Positions 1 through 8,827 of a stretch of 64,000 bases of DNA are shown piece after piece. The position numbers were made by a program, and so were the translations under genes. Source of the stretch: JBFWUW01 sp050247075 (GTDB taxonomy: Bacteria; Planctomycetota; Planctomycetia; Pirellulales; JBFWUW01); the NCBI GenBank assembly GCA_050247075.1, contig JBFWUW010000004.1, positions 1 to 64,000 on the forward strand, given 5' to 3'. Under the pieces are notes generated by a model. It did no database searches, had not been told where the DNA came from, and saw only the letters and a program-made list of their open reading frames with translations. Position 1 is the stretch's first letter, and each line of letters begins with the position of its first letter.

Positions 1-43
1 ATTTTCACCCAATTCGTCGTCGGAGACGGCTTCACCCCCCATT

Positions 44-853
44 CTACCAGTGCATGACCTGCCCGCCATCGACATTCATCGTTTGGCCCGTGATGTTCTG
101 GCCGCGGTGGGATGCCAGAAACACGGCCAACGCCGCGATATCCTCCGGTTCTTGCCAACGGCCTAGCGGTGAAACTCGGCGAATTTTCTCGTCCGCCCAT
201 TGATCGTAGGGAATCCGCGCGTCTGGGGGCTGGGTATCGCACCACGACTGCCATACGGCCTGGTTGAGCGGCGTGCGGACCATTCCAGGGCAGATGGTGT
301 TCACCCGCACCTGGTAAGGAGCCAGGTCCTTAGCGGCGCACTGCGCAAAATTAATCAAGCCGGCCTTGGCGGCGCTGTAAGGGGGATCTGTCTGCGAACC
401 GATCTGGCCGGCAATGGACGAAATGAAGAGCAGCGTGCCGCGCCGGGCGCGGACCAACTCTGGCGTAAAGGCATGCGCCGCATGGACGGCACCCATCAAT
501 GTCACCTCCACGCTCTTGGGCCAATCGCCAGGCTGCAAGTTCCAGAATGGAAACCCATACTTGCCCGACCCCATGCCGGCGGCGTAGACAACATGGTCCA
601 GCCGGCCCAAGGTTTGGCGGGCCTGCTCGGCCACGGCCACCAAGGCGGCATGGTTGGTAACATCGGCCACTATCCCCAAACCGCGCACGCCATGCTGGGC
701 CGCGATCTCGGAGGCAACTTGTTGCACCGCCGGGTTCCGGTCCAAAATGGCCACGGGCGAACCCTCGGCCGCAAACTCCGCGGCAATCGCCCGCCCAATG
801 CCGCTGGCCCCCCCCAGCACCACGGCCACTTCGCCCGCCAATTTCAGGTCCAA
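44..853 (-). CDS. SDR family NAD(P)-dependent oxidoreductase
   Basis: Classical short-chain dehydrogenase/reductase of about 269 residues, a cytosolic Rossmann-fold enzyme. The glycine-rich cofactor motif GGASGIG lies near the N-terminus, an acidic residue in AILDRN at the end of beta-2 favours NAD(H), and YAAG replaces the usual NNAG. The catalytic Ser is in ISSIAG, YSAAK supplies Tyr and Lys, and the C-terminus has the family motif NVDGG. No ATG precedes the fold. A TTG at 851-853, six bases after a GAGGGAG ribosome-binding site (positions 862-868), gives the normal SDR N-terminus MDLKLAGEVAVV; an upstream TTG at 874 is less likely. The substrate cannot be told from sequence; secondary alcohols, sugars or acyl intermediates are all possible. 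It lies downstream of pgk on the same strand but about 75 bp away, so co-transcription is uncertain. Confidence 0.9.
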   Translation of the reverse strand: MDLKLAGEVAVVLGGASGIGRAIAAEFAAEGSPVAILDRNPAVQQVASEIAAQHGVRGLGIVADVTNHAALVAVAEQARQTLGRLDHVVYAAGMGSGKYGFPFWNLQPGDWPKSVEVTLMGAVHAAHAFTPELVRARRGTLLFISSIAGQIGSQTDPPYSAAKAGLINFAQCAAKDLAPYQVRVNTICPGMVRTPLNQAVWQSWCDTQPPDARIPYDQWADEKIRRVSPLGRWQEPEDIAALAVFLASHRGQNITGQTMNVDGGQVMHW

Positions 854-928
854 AGCAGTCTCCCTCGACAACAATAAGTAACAGCCTTACTCGCCGGCGG
901 CCGAGTCCAAACCGATCGGCTGCGGCTG

Positions 929-2173
929 CTAGGCATCGTTTAAGTTGGCGATGCCCGGAAGGGTCTTGCCTTCGAGGAGTTCGAGCGAAGCGCCGCCGCC
1001 CGTCGAAGCGTGGGTGACCCGGTCGATCACGCCGAATTGTTTCGCGGCTGTCGCGGTGTCGCCACCTCCAACCACGGTGGTCGCCCCGTTTGCCGTGGCC
1101 GCGGCGACGGCCTGCGCCATCGATCTCGTCCCCGCGGCGAAGGCTTCGAACTCAAACACGCCCGCTGGACCGTTCCAAATGATCGTCTTGGATCGGCCGA
1201 TAACCTGGGCGAACAGCTCACGGCTTTTGGGGCCGACATCGAGGCCTTGCCAGCCAGCCGGGATGCCCTGTTCGACGGTAGCCATATCGGTGGCGGCGTC
1301 GGGCGCAAACTTGTCCGCCGTGATGAAATCCACGGGGAAATGCAGATTCACGCCTCTCGCCTTTGCCTTCTCCGCCAGTTCGGGAATGATCTCCGCGCCA
1401 GCCGGATCGTACAGGCTCTCGCCGATTTCCATACCCCCGAGCACCTTACGGAACGTGTAGGCCATGCCGCCGCCAATGATGATGTCGTCGGCGCGGTCGA
1501 GCAGGTTGCGGATGAGCGGGATTTTATCGGCTATTTTCGCACCGCCCAGAATGGCCAGCAACGGGTGTTGTGGGTGGTCCAAGACCGCGCTGAAGGCGGC
1601 AAGCTCTTTCTCGACCAGAAACCCGGCGACCCTGTCAGGCAAGCCGATGCCGGTAACAGACGAATGCGCGCGGTGGCAAGTGCCGAATGCGTCGTTGACG
1701 TACACGTCGCCAAGTCTGGTGAGGCTGGCACGGAATTCGGCGACCTTGGCCGGGTCTGCCTTGATCGAATTGCCGTCGGCATCCTTGGACTTGCCTTCCT
1801 CCTCCAGGTGAAAACGCAGGTTCTCAAGCAGGACTACTTCGCCCGGCTTCAGCGCGGAGCAGGCCGCCTCGACCGCGGCACCGATGCAATCGTCGAGAAA
1901 TTTCACGGGCTTGCCGAGCAGCTCTTCCAGCTTGGCCGCAACCGGCCGCAGCGTATACTTCGGCGATTTTCGGCCGTCGGGCCGGCCGAGATGGCTCATC
2001 AACACGACCGATGCCCCCTGGTCGAGCGCGTATTGAATCGTCGGTAGCGCGGCGGTAATTCGCTGGGTATTGGTGATTTCGCCCGTAACCTTGTCCTGCG
2101 GCACGTTGAAATCGACTCGCATCAAGACGCGCCTGCCGGCGAGTTTGAGGTCTTTAATGGACTTCTTAGCCAT
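929..2173 (-). CDS. pgk: Phosphoglycerate kinase
   Basis: Converts 1,3-bisphosphoglycerate and ADP to 3-phosphoglycerate and ATP in glycolysis. It is 414 residues, normal for the monomeric bacterial enzyme. Visible signatures are the N-domain substrate motif RVDFNVP, LENLRFH, the nucleotide-domain GGAKIADK, WNGPAGVFE, the GGGDTATA loop and the C-terminal THASTGGGASLELLEG hinge. An upstream in-frame TTG would add six residues; the ATG at 2171-2173 gives the conserved beginning MAKKSIKDL. It lies 92 bp downstream of gap on the same strand, the common gap-pgk arrangement, so the two are probably one transcript. Confidence 0.98.
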   Translation of the reverse strand: MAKKSIKDLKLAGRRVLMRVDFNVPQDKVTGEITNTQRITAALPTIQYALDQGASVVLMSHLGRPDGRKSPKYTLRPVAAKLEELLGKPVKFLDDCIGAAVEAACSALKPGEVVLLENLRFHLEEEGKSKDADGNSIKADPAKVAEFRASLTRLGDVYVNDAFGTCHRAHSSVTGIGLPDRVAGFLVEKELAAFSAVLDHPQHPLLAILGGAKIADKIPLIRNLLDRADDIIIGGGMAYTFRKVLGGMEIGESLYDPAGAEIIPELAEKAKARGVNLHFPVDFITADKFAPDAATDMATVEQGIPAGWQGLDVGPKSRELFAQVIGRSKTIIWNGPAGVFEFEAFAAGTRSMAQAVAAATANGATTVVGGGDTATAAKQFGVIDRVTHASTGGGASLELLEGKTLPGIANLNDA

Positions 2174-2265
2174 CGCTTTAGGTGCTGGCAAAGGGAATAG
2201 TGGAGAAGCCCCGGCAGTGAATCCTCACGGCGAGTTCACCTGGCGAAATACAAGCTGGGACGTTC

Positions 2266-3306
2266 TTACCCGATGATCTGTTTCAGCAGATCGACGGTGC
2301 GGTTGCTGTAGCCCCACTCGTTGTCGTACCAACTGACGAGCTTGAAGAAATTCTTGTTCAATTCAAGTCCGCTGCCCGCATCGAAGATCGACGAGCGCGG
2401 GTCGTGGATGAAGTCCGAGGAAACCACTTCATCGGTCGTGTAAGCGAGGATGCCTTTGAGATACGTCTCGCTGGCTTTTTTCATCGCCGCGCAAATTTCC
2501 GCGTAGCTGGTCTCCTTCACGGTTTTGACCGTAAGATCGACGACGGAGACGGTCGGCGTTGGCACGCGGAACGCCATGCCGGTAAGCTTGCCTTTCACCT
2601 CTGGGCAAACCAATGCCACGGCCTTCGCGGCTCCGGTGGTGGAGGGAATGATGTTGATCGCGGCGCTGCGGCCCCCTTTCCAATCCTTCTTGCTCGGGCC
2701 GTCCACGGTCTTCTGCGTGGCGGTGTAGCTATGGATGGTGGTCATCAGGCCCTCGGCGATGCCGAAGCCTTCCTTGAGCAGTACGTGGACGACCGGCGCG
2801 AGGCAGTTTGTCGTACAACTCGCGTTCGAGATAATATGGTGATTCGCGGCGTCGTACTTGTCATTGTTCACGCCCATGACAACGGTGATATCCTCACCCT
2901 TGGCCGGGGCGGAAATGATGACCTTCTTCGCACCCGCCTCGATATGGCCTTTGGCTTTCGCGGCGTCCGTGAATAGCCCGGTGCATTCAATCACCACTTC
3001 GACGCCCAGTTTTTTCCAGGGAAGCGCGGCGGGGCCTTCACGCACGGCGAGGCACTTTATTTTTTGGCCATCCACAACGAGCGTGTCGTCTTCCTCGAGC
3101 GAAGGATCGGACTTTTCGCTGGAAACGACGCCGGCAAATTTGTTCTGCGTGGAGTCGTACTTGAGAAGGTAGGCCAGGTTGTCCGCGGGAACGAGGTCAT
3201 TGACCGCGACTACTTCCACGTCTTTTCCAAGCAAGCCCTGTTCGACAATCGCGCGAAACACGAGCCGTCCGATTCGTCCAAAGCCGTTGATGCCGATTTT
3301 GGTCAT
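2266..3306 (-). CDS. gap: Glyceraldehyde-3-phosphate dehydrogenase, type I
   Basis: NAD-dependent oxidation and phosphorylation of glyceraldehyde 3-phosphate. The 346-residue protein begins MTKIGINGFGRIGR (Rossmann motif). It carries the active-site ASCTTNC with the nucleophile near Cys164, the TATQKTVDGPS phosphate-site region and the C-terminal SWYDNEWGYSNR. The acidic residue in VAVNDL fits NAD rather than NADP use. It is the first gene of a probable gap-pgk operon. A perfect 7+1+7 palindrome sits at 3365-3379, about 60 bp upstream of the start, and could be an operator. Confidence 0.98.
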   Translation of the reverse strand: MTKIGINGFGRIGRLVFRAIVEQGLLGKDVEVVAVNDLVPADNLAYLLKYDSTQNKFAGVVSSEKSDPSLEEDDTLVVDGQKIKCLAVREGPAALPWKKLGVEVVIECTGLFTDAAKAKGHIEAGAKKVIISAPAKGEDITVVMGVNNDKYDAANHHIISNASCTTNCLAPVVHVLLKEGFGIAEGLMTTIHSYTATQKTVDGPSKKDWKGGRSAAINIIPSTTGAAKAVALVCPEVKGKLTGMAFRVPTPTVSVVDLTVKTVKETSYAEICAAMKKASETYLKGILAYTTDEVVSSDFIHDPRSSIFDAGSGLELNKNFFKLVSWYDNEWGYSNRTVDLLKQIIG

Positions 3307-3907
3307 GTTTTCTCTCTAGGTTGGTAGTTTGTCGCGATACTGATCGCGTGGTCTAAAGGTCGGCTTAACAGCCTGTTAAACGATAGGTCTGACTGTCGCC
3401 GCGGTTGGCGGCGGTGGTGATAACAGCGAATTCCGCGGGCTTCGGCTTCTCTTCCGGAAATGCGGCTAGCCGCGGCCACGGTCGATGATTGGGCAGTGCC
3501 ACCTTTGCGGCGTTGCGGTATTTTAGCAAGCTCCCCTTTTTTTGACATACCCTGCCATGATCCATGCAAATCGCCAGTTGCTGGCGATCCTCGCGGCAGT
3601 CGCAACGGCATTTGCAATGGGGTGCCTTGGGCCAAGTGAGTGGACCCACAATGGCTTCAAAGTGAGGCCGAATTACAGGGTTTCCCAGGCATGAATGCCT
3701 GAGCTATGCAAAAGGAACAATTATCGCACCACGCGTAACGTTCTCGCGGCAAACAGCACAGAGTCAAACAGGTCACCAATTCCTGCATTGTTCCTTGGTT
3801 CACGGTTTGCCAAGAGGGCCTTCGTTTCTAAATCAAGGACTGGAACTTCCGACATTCCCGATCCCCAGCCTGACCGAATGATAAAAAAGATTCCGGCCAT
3901 GCCAAAC
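3307..3907. other. Gene-poor interval between gap and the glycosyltransferase
   Basis: About 600 bp with no convincing gene. It holds a palindrome at 3365-3379 (TTAACAG, one base, CTGTTAA) and a 7-bp stem with a 2-base loop at 3686-3701 (CAGGCAT/ATGCCTG). A TTGACA follows a T-run at 3543-3548 on the plus strand, with no convincing -10 and no plus-strand gene behind it. Open frames on the minus strand between 3303 and 3650 are rich in Arg, Pro and Gly and look like chance frames. A possible small gene is listed separately at 3721-3918. Confidence 0.6.
3365..3379. promoter_or_regulatory. Perfect 15-bp palindrome upstream of gap
   Basis: TTAACAG-C-CTGTTAA, 58-73 bp upstream of the gap start codon. 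It is short enough to be a dimeric-repressor operator for gap-pgk. Its core AACAGCCTGTT also resembles the end of the mobile-element-like sequence at 8828, so it could instead be an element scar. Function is inferred only. Confidence 0.3.
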
Positions 3908-3918
3908 TCAATCTCCAC
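3721..3918 (-). CDS. Possible small protein following the glycosyltransferase
   Basis: A 65-codon frame opening with GTG inside the last codons of the glycosyltransferase gene, an overlap that would allow translational coupling. The product has no recognisable domain; its second half is ordinary soluble-looking sequence ending GDLFDSVLFAARTLRVVR. Codon usage is less GC-biased at third positions than in the neighbouring genes, which argues against it. Kept as a low-confidence candidate because of the overlap and the absence of low-complexity sequence. Confidence 0.25.
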   Translation of the reverse strand: MEIEFGMAGIFFIIRSGWGSGMSEVPVLDLETKALLANREPRNNAGIGDLFDSVLFAARTLRVVR

Positions 3919-5230
3919 GCCGATCCCCAGGCGACAGCTCCATTCGGTCTAGGACTTGTTCGTACAGATCCAACGTCCGGCGGGCCATGTGGCCGGCGTG
4001 GTACCGGTCGAGGACGGCTTGCTGCCCGCGCAAGCCGGCTTCATCGCGATGGCGGAAATCGAGAATGAACGGTTTCAGCGCCTCGGCCAGGGCGGCGGGC
4101 GTGTCGGGCGAGAAAATGGCTCCGCCCCCCGTATCGGCGACGAGTTCTGGAAACGTACCGTGCGCCGGCAAGACCAGCGGCACGGCGTTGGCCCAGGCTT
4201 CGATGACCGACAATCCTTTGCTTTCGTGGTAGACCGTGGGCAGGCTCATCACGTCTAGCGATTGCAGAAAGCGGATTTTCTCGTTGCGATCGGGCTCGCC
4301 CGCGTACTCAAACCGGTCGGCCAGGCCCCACTTCTTCAGTTGCCGCTGTAACTCCTTAAGGTACGGCTTGTCCGAGGAGCCGAGGTACCCGGCTGCTTTT
4401 AGACACAATGGCGGCAGCGATTTGTCCTGGCAGAGAATGCGAAAGGCCTCGACCAGGTGGTGCAGCCCTTTGTCGGGTGTGATCCGCGCGAAATACCCCA
4501 GATGGACCGTCTCTTGCGGCCCCATTCGGCGCGTGCCATGCCCTGTCAAATTCAGCCCATGCGGTATCACATGGACTAGGGCCGGATCGAGTTGCATGTA
4601 GTCGATCATGTAATCGGCGTAATACCGGTTCATCGACACGAAAGCCGTGGCATCGCGGGCGTGTTGCCGTAGCAGATCGCGCGACTGTGTATACCAAGGC
4701 TCGGGCAGCCGTTCCAGAAAGACATCCTCGCCGGCCAACCCGCATACGACCGGAACGCCCAGTTCGCGGCGGATGGTGCCTGCCAGGCTGATCAAGATGG
4801 CATTGGTAACATGCACCACGTCGGGTTTGATCTCATCCTTGAGCCAGCGGATGAGCTTGAAGAGTTCCTTCTTTTGGCGGCCATGCTCGCCTTGCAGCAT
4901 GGAGACGGTCAGGTCGCCCAGTTTGGTGGGATCGACCGAGCCGGAGTTCTTGGAAACCATCCGCAGCAGCGCGGGCGAATCCAACAGGGCATCGAACAGC
5001 CACGGCGTATGTCGGAAAAGGGCTGACTTTTGCTGCAAGAAAACATTGATACCGCCGAAAAAGACCCGCGACTGGCTGACATCGGCCTCGTCAGTGCGAA
5101 TGGGCGTGTACGTCGGGACCAGCAGCGTGTCATGGCCGGCATTCATCAGCGCGGCGGCCAAGGTGTTATCGTGCAGGCAAGCGCCGCAGTACATTCCGCC
5201 AGCACCGGCGGCCAGGTAGACGATCTTCAT
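3908..5230 (-). CDS. Glycosyltransferase family 4 (GT-B fold)
   Basis: About 440 residues with the two-Rossmann GT-B layout of GT4 retaining glycosyltransferases. The N-terminal domain starts MKIVYLAAGAGGMYCGACL. The C-terminal donor-binding domain contains HLGYFARITPDKGLHHLVEA and the EX7E-type motif in HESKGLSVIEAW. No signal peptide or membrane segment is present, so it probably acts at the cytoplasmic face, building cell-surface glycans or glycolipids; donor and acceptor are unknown. Two ATGs (5230 and 5242) fit; the first methionine of the conserved strand was chosen, although neither has a clear ribosome-binding site. A frame extending to 5302 passes through repeat-like DNA and is unlikely. 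It lies 93 bp downstream of speA on the same strand. Confidence 0.85.
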   Translation of the reverse strand: MKIVYLAAGAGGMYCGACLHDNTLAAALMNAGHDTLLVPTYTPIRTDEADVSQSRVFFGGINVFLQQKSALFRHTPWLFDALLDSPALLRMVSKNSGSVDPTKLGDLTVSMLQGEHGRQKKELFKLIRWLKDEIKPDVVHVTNAILISLAGTIRRELGVPVVCGLAGEDVFLERLPEPWYTQSRDLLRQHARDATAFVSMNRYYADYMIDYMQLDPALVHVIPHGLNLTGHGTRRMGPQETVHLGYFARITPDKGLHHLVEAFRILCQDKSLPPLCLKAAGYLGSSDKPYLKELQRQLKKWGLADRFEYAGEPDRNEKIRFLQSLDVMSLPTVYHESKGLSVIEAWANAVPLVLPAHGTFPELVADTGGGAIFSPDTPAALAEALKPFILDFRHRDEAGLRGQQAVLDRYHAGHMARRTLDLYEQVLDRMELSPGDRRGD

Positions 5231-5249
5231 GGCGGGCGTCATTCGCGGT

Positions 5250-5316
5250 GGGCGGTATTCTCCCTCTCCCGGAGTACCGGGCGAAGGAGCATCGGCGAGC
5301 AAATCGCCCCCTACAG
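5250..5316. repeat. Dispersed palindromic repeats between speA and the glycosyltransferase
   Basis: Two repeat types seen elsewhere in the window. CCCTCTCCCGGAG at about 5261-5273 matches the sequence at about 61690. At 5291-5315, ATCGGCGAGC-AAATCGCCCCC-TACA is a diverged copy of the right arm of the 24-bp inverted repeat at 56553-56576. Both lie in the short space between two same-strand genes. Confidence 0.55.
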
Positions 5317-5323
5317 CGGGCGC

Positions 5324-7240
5324 TTATTCGTGCGTCTCTTCCAGATAAGTATACCCTTGCAAGCCATCTTCGTAGAACCGCAACAGGCGGCCGGCTTGCT
5401 GGTAGTCGAGCCGGCCCTCGCGCACGGCGGCCTCCACGTCGCTGCGCAGCTTGCGCACCAGGACGTTGCAGTCGAACTCCACGTACTCCAGCGCCTCGCG
5501 GACGGTGTCTCCCTTGATGACGGTTTCCAGCATGACTTCGCCATCGCCATTGACGCTGACATGCACGGCGTTGGTATCGCCAAACAGGTTGTGCATGTCC
5601 CCCAGAATTTCTTGATAGGCACCAATCAAGAATGCACCCAGGTAGTACGGATCGCCATTGAAGCCATGCAGGGGCAGCGTCCGTTTGACATCCCGGCGGT
5701 CGATGAATTGGTCGATCTTGCCATCGGAATCGCAAGTGATGTCTCCCAGCACGGCATGGTGCTGGGGCTGCTCATTTAGCCGATGGATCGGCATCACGGG
5801 AAAGAGCTGCTTGATGGCCCAACTGTCGGGAATCGACTGAAATAGCGAGAAGTTGCAGAAGTAGGTCTCGGAGAGGAGCGCATCGAGTCCTTGCAATTCC
5901 TCGGGGACGTAGTCTAACTGCCGCACTAGCCTTTGGATTTTGCGGCAGATTTCCCAGAACAAATTCTCGGCGCGGCTCCGTTGGTCGAGCGGCAGATAGC
6001 CAGAGGCAAACTGGCTCATGGCCATGTCCAGCGCTTGCTGGGCATCGTGGTAACTTTCCAGCAGGTTGCGCGGCGCTAAACCCTCATAGGTACTGCGCAA
6101 GTCGTGCAGAGGCTGCTCGGCCTCCTCGTTCACTTCCAACGAGACGTTCGATTCTCCCAGGCCCGACACTCCCAGCACATTGAAGATCAGCGCGCTGTGA
6201 TAGGCCACGATCGCCCGTCCGCTCTCGGAAATGATCGTGGGGTGGGCGACCCCAGCTTCGTCGCAGATCGACTGCAGGTGATATACCACGTCGTTGGCGT
6301 ATTCTTGCAGGGTGTAGTTCACGCTCGATTCAAAGTTGGTCTGCGAACCGTCGTAATCAACGCCCAACCCGCCGCCGACGTCCATGTATTCCAGCCCAGC
6401 GCCGCGGTCTTTGAGTTGCACGTAGATCCGGCCGGCTTCGTTAAGGGCACCCTTGATATGGCGGATATTGGGAATCTGGCTACCCAAATGGAAGTGCAAC
6501 AGCTTGAAGCAATCTTCCATACCGTGCTGTTTGAGCTCGTCGAGCGCACGCAAGATTTCACTGACGGTCAAGCCAAATTTCGAGCGGTAGCCCCCCGACC
6601 CTTGCCAACGTCCGCCGCCGCGGGCAGCCAGCTTCACTCGGACGCCAAACTGCGGCCGCACGCCAACTTTCTTGGCGTACTTAAGAATCAGTTCCAGCTC
6701 GGTGTATTTTTCGACCACCGGAATAATCTGCCGGCCGATCTTGTGGGCCAGCATGGCCATCTCGATAAACTCGGCGTCCTTGAAGCCATTGCAGATGATT
6801 GGCGTATCGTTGCCCGCTACGGCGGCCACGGCCAGCAGTTCGGGCTTGCTGCCCGCTTCCAGGCCAAAGTTATATGGGCGGCCAAACTCCAGCACCTCAT
6901 CGACGACTTGCCGCTGTTGGTTGACCTTGATCGGGTAGACGCAGATGTAGCGTCCCTTGTATTGGTGTTCTGTAATCGCCGTTTGAAAGGCGTCATGAAT
7001 CTCACCCAGGCGATGTTTGAGAATGCCGCCAAAACGGATCAAAATCGGCAGATCTATCCCCCGCTGCTCCAGGCTGTCGATCAGTTGCTTGAGATCGATG
7101 GAGCGTTCGGGATTTTTGGAGGGGTGGACGCGCAGGTGGCCGTCCTGGTTGATCGAAAAGTACCCCTTGCCCCAACGGGGAACCTCATACAATTCACTGG
7201 CGTCGGTGACAGTCCACCGATCGGCTTGCGTTTCGATCAT
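5324..7240 (-). CDS. speA: Biosynthetic arginine decarboxylase
   Basis: Decarboxylates arginine to agmatine, the first step of the agmatine route to putrescine and spermidine. It uses PLP in an alanine-racemase-type barrel. The 638-residue length is typical of SpeA (about 630-660). The PLP lysine is Lys105 in VYPIKVNQ. Other signatures are LAARGGGRW, FHLGSQIPNI, the phosphate loop DVGGGLGVDYDGS and, near the C-terminal third, YFCNFSLFQSIPD with the catalytic Cys. ATG start at 7238-7240. No other polyamine gene is adjacent. The upstream region is shared with a divergent gene starting at 7503. Confidence 0.97.
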   Translation of the reverse strand: MIETQADRWTVTDASELYEVPRWGKGYFSINQDGHLRVHPSKNPERSIDLKQLIDSLEQRGIDLPILIRFGGILKHRLGEIHDAFQTAITEHQYKGRYICVYPIKVNQQRQVVDEVLEFGRPYNFGLEAGSKPELLAVAAVAGNDTPIICNGFKDAEFIEMAMLAHKIGRQIIPVVEKYTELELILKYAKKVGVRPQFGVRVKLAARGGGRWQGSGGYRSKFGLTVSEILRALDELKQHGMEDCFKLLHFHLGSQIPNIRHIKGALNEAGRIYVQLKDRGAGLEYMDVGGGLGVDYDGSQTNFESSVNYTLQEYANDVVYHLQSICDEAGVAHPTIISESGRAIVAYHSALIFNVLGVSGLGESNVSLEVNEEAEQPLHDLRSTYEGLAPRNLLESYHDAQQALDMAMSQFASGYLPLDQRSRAENLFWEICRKIQRLVRQLDYVPEELQGLDALLSETYFCNFSLFQSIPDSWAIKQLFPVMPIHRLNEQPQHHAVLGDITCDSDGKIDQFIDRRDVKRTLPLHGFNGDPYYLGAFLIGAYQEILGDMHNLFGDTNAVHVSVNGDGEVMLETVIKGDTVREALEYVEFDCNVLVRKLRSDVEAAVREGRLDYQQAGRLLRFYEDGLQGYTYLEETHE

Positions 7241-7502
7241 CTTCCGATAGGCTCCAACCGTTCAGGGCAAGGACCAAGGTTTTGGCAGTCCTTCCCATAT
7301 TAACGGCTGCTGGCTGGCCGTCGAGTCATGCCACGTTTGAATTTTGTGTGGCGGGCAGCCTGTAAGCTATGTTTTCAGCGGACCCCCGGGCCGATCGGCT
7401 TGTGCCGGCGGCCTATATGGTGCGTACCGACGTTGCCACAATCTCTATTCATGGCCCGCCCCCAGTTCCTCCATGCCCCATTTGCCCACTCCTACCAGAA
7501 CC

Positions 7503-8384
7503 ATGCCGATCGAACTTCGCTGGCTGGCGAGCGCTTCGACCAGTTGCTTTCATGCCGTCGATCTGTCGGCCCGTTGCCAACCACTGGCCGATGTCGGGCT
7601 GGCCGCCGCCTTGGCCCTGCCAACCCAAGCGTTGCTGGCGGAGTTTGGAGCATTCCATACTCGCTCTCCCAACCCGTTCGAGCACTTACTGCCGCTTTCG
7701 GCTGGCATCGGCTGCAATCGCGAGTTGGCGGAAGTCGTGTTGCGAAAAACGTGCGGTGGCAGTTCGGGTGATCACGAGCGGATTGCTATGTTGGCCGGGC
7801 ATTTTTCCGACCTGGAACGGGCTTTCATAAAGTACTGCCCTGAAATCGTCGACCAACTAACGCTGCGGTCGGAACCGCTGCGTCAGCAATGGGAAGCCCG
7901 CGGGCCAGGTCTGATGCGCGGCGTGGGCCGTCTGACCGAGCCGGAATTGATTGTGGAATCGGCCGATGTGATTCTGGTTCATCCGGCCCGCGGCGGTGGA
8001 GGAGCAGCCCACTTGCTGTACAACTCAGTTCGCATCGAGGCCGTTCTGGCCAATGCCCTGCATGAATTGCCGGAAGTGTTGCGATTGGGCTGGCTGGTGG
8101 CGCAGCTCAACTCTGACTTGCCCCGCTACCAGGGAGAAATCCCCCGGCCCAGTTTGCGGCGTGTGGCGGCGCTGGCCTTGCTGCCCGCTCTATTGGCTGC
8201 CGCGGAACAGGTGGAACTGGCCCGGTGCGACGAACCAACTTTGGTGCTGGCCCTGCGGGCGTGGGTGGAAGACTGCCAGCCGGACGTCACCGCTGGCTTG
8301 GTTTGGCGCTGGTGGCAGACATACCTGGATAGCCGTCCGCGTTGGGACGTGGCCCTGGCGGCGCTCAACCAGATGGCTGGTTGA
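7503..8384 (+). CDS. Uncharacterised protein
   Basis: A 293-residue protein not assigned to any family here. It is mainly helical and rich in Leu and Ala, with tryptophan-rich patches near the C-terminus (LVWRWWQTYLDSRPRW). There is no signal peptide, no clear membrane span and no Cys/His metal motif. The central segment ELIVESADVILVHPARGGGG is the most distinctive stretch. The ATG at 7503 was chosen because the frame upstream (from 7344) has atypical composition. The next gene, a SpoIIAA-like protein, begins 77 bp downstream on the same strand, so the two may be co-transcribed. Likely a conserved planctomycete hypothetical. Confidence 0.75.
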   Translation: MPIELRWLASASTSCFHAVDLSARCQPLADVGLAAALALPTQALLAEFGAFHTRSPNPFEHLLPLSAGIGCNRELAEVVLRKTCGGSSGDHERIAMLAGHFSDLERAFIKYCPEIVDQLTLRSEPLRQQWEARGPGLMRGVGRLTEPELIVESADVILVHPARGGGGAAHLLYNSVRIEAVLANALHELPEVLRLGWLVAQLNSDLPRYQGEIPRPSLRRVAALALLPALLAAAEQVELARCDEPTLVLALRAWVEDCQPDVTAGLVWRWWQTYLDSRPRWDVALAALNQMAG

Positions 8385-8461
8385 ATTCGCGGCTTGTACC
8401 GGCCAAAATGGGGGCGTGATTCGGTCGGTCGGTCGAGCACAAGCCAAGGCCGGAGTTTGCC

Positions 8462-8827
8462 ATGCAGCAAGTTCAACTTGTCGTCGCCAGCGATTTCTTG
8501 CGAAGCGACGTCGCCGGCCAGATTGACTTTGACCTTAGCAAGCAACTCTTGCGAGATCTAGGGCGAGCTTGCGCGCGGCATCCGGGACATCACATGTTGG
8601 TCGATGTGCGTGAAACGCGGGGATTCTTGTCGGCCGAGGAAATCTATTGTCTGGTCGAAGTGCTGGAGGAAGTCGGCCTGGGCGAGGATTGCAAGTTGGC
8701 CATTCTCAACCGGCCCAAGGACGACTTCGACCGCGCGAAGCTGTTGGAGATGTGCGCCAAGAAGCGCGGGCTGCGCGTGGCGGCTTTTCGAGACTTCGAA
8801 GCCGCGTTTGAATGGATTCGCCAATAG
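8462..8827 (+). CDS. STAS / SpoIIAA-like domain protein
   Basis: A 121-residue single-domain protein of the SpoIIAA-like (STAS superfamily) type. It alternates beta and alpha: a beta-rich N-terminus followed by HHMLVDVRETRGFLSAEEIY, then CKLAILNRPKDDFDRAKLLE, and a final FRDFEAAFEWI helix typical of the group. Members are small cytosolic partner-switch or lipid-binding-like domains; no enzymatic residues are visible. It follows the unknown gene at 7503 on the same strand. Its stop codon is immediately followed by a 12-bp hairpin that starts a mobile-element-like sequence. Confidence 0.75.
   Translation: MQQVQLVVASDFLRSDVAGQIDFDLSKQLLRDLGRACARHPGHHMLVDVRETRGFLSAEEIYCLVEVLEEVGLGEDCKLAILNRPKDDFDRAKLLEMCAKKRGLRVAAFRDFEAAFEWIRQ

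Noticed and set aside
3543..3572. Plus-strand promoter from TTGACA after a T-run
   Set aside because: No -10 at 16-18 bp and no plus-strand gene downstream.
3303..3650. Minus-strand frames upstream of gap
   Set aside because: Arg/Pro-rich, no family resemblance, overlapping each other in two frames.
6104..7303. A 399-codon open frame on the plus strand opposite speA
   Set aside because: It is antisense to a fully conserved enzyme and its product is not protein-like; such frames are expected in high-GC DNA.
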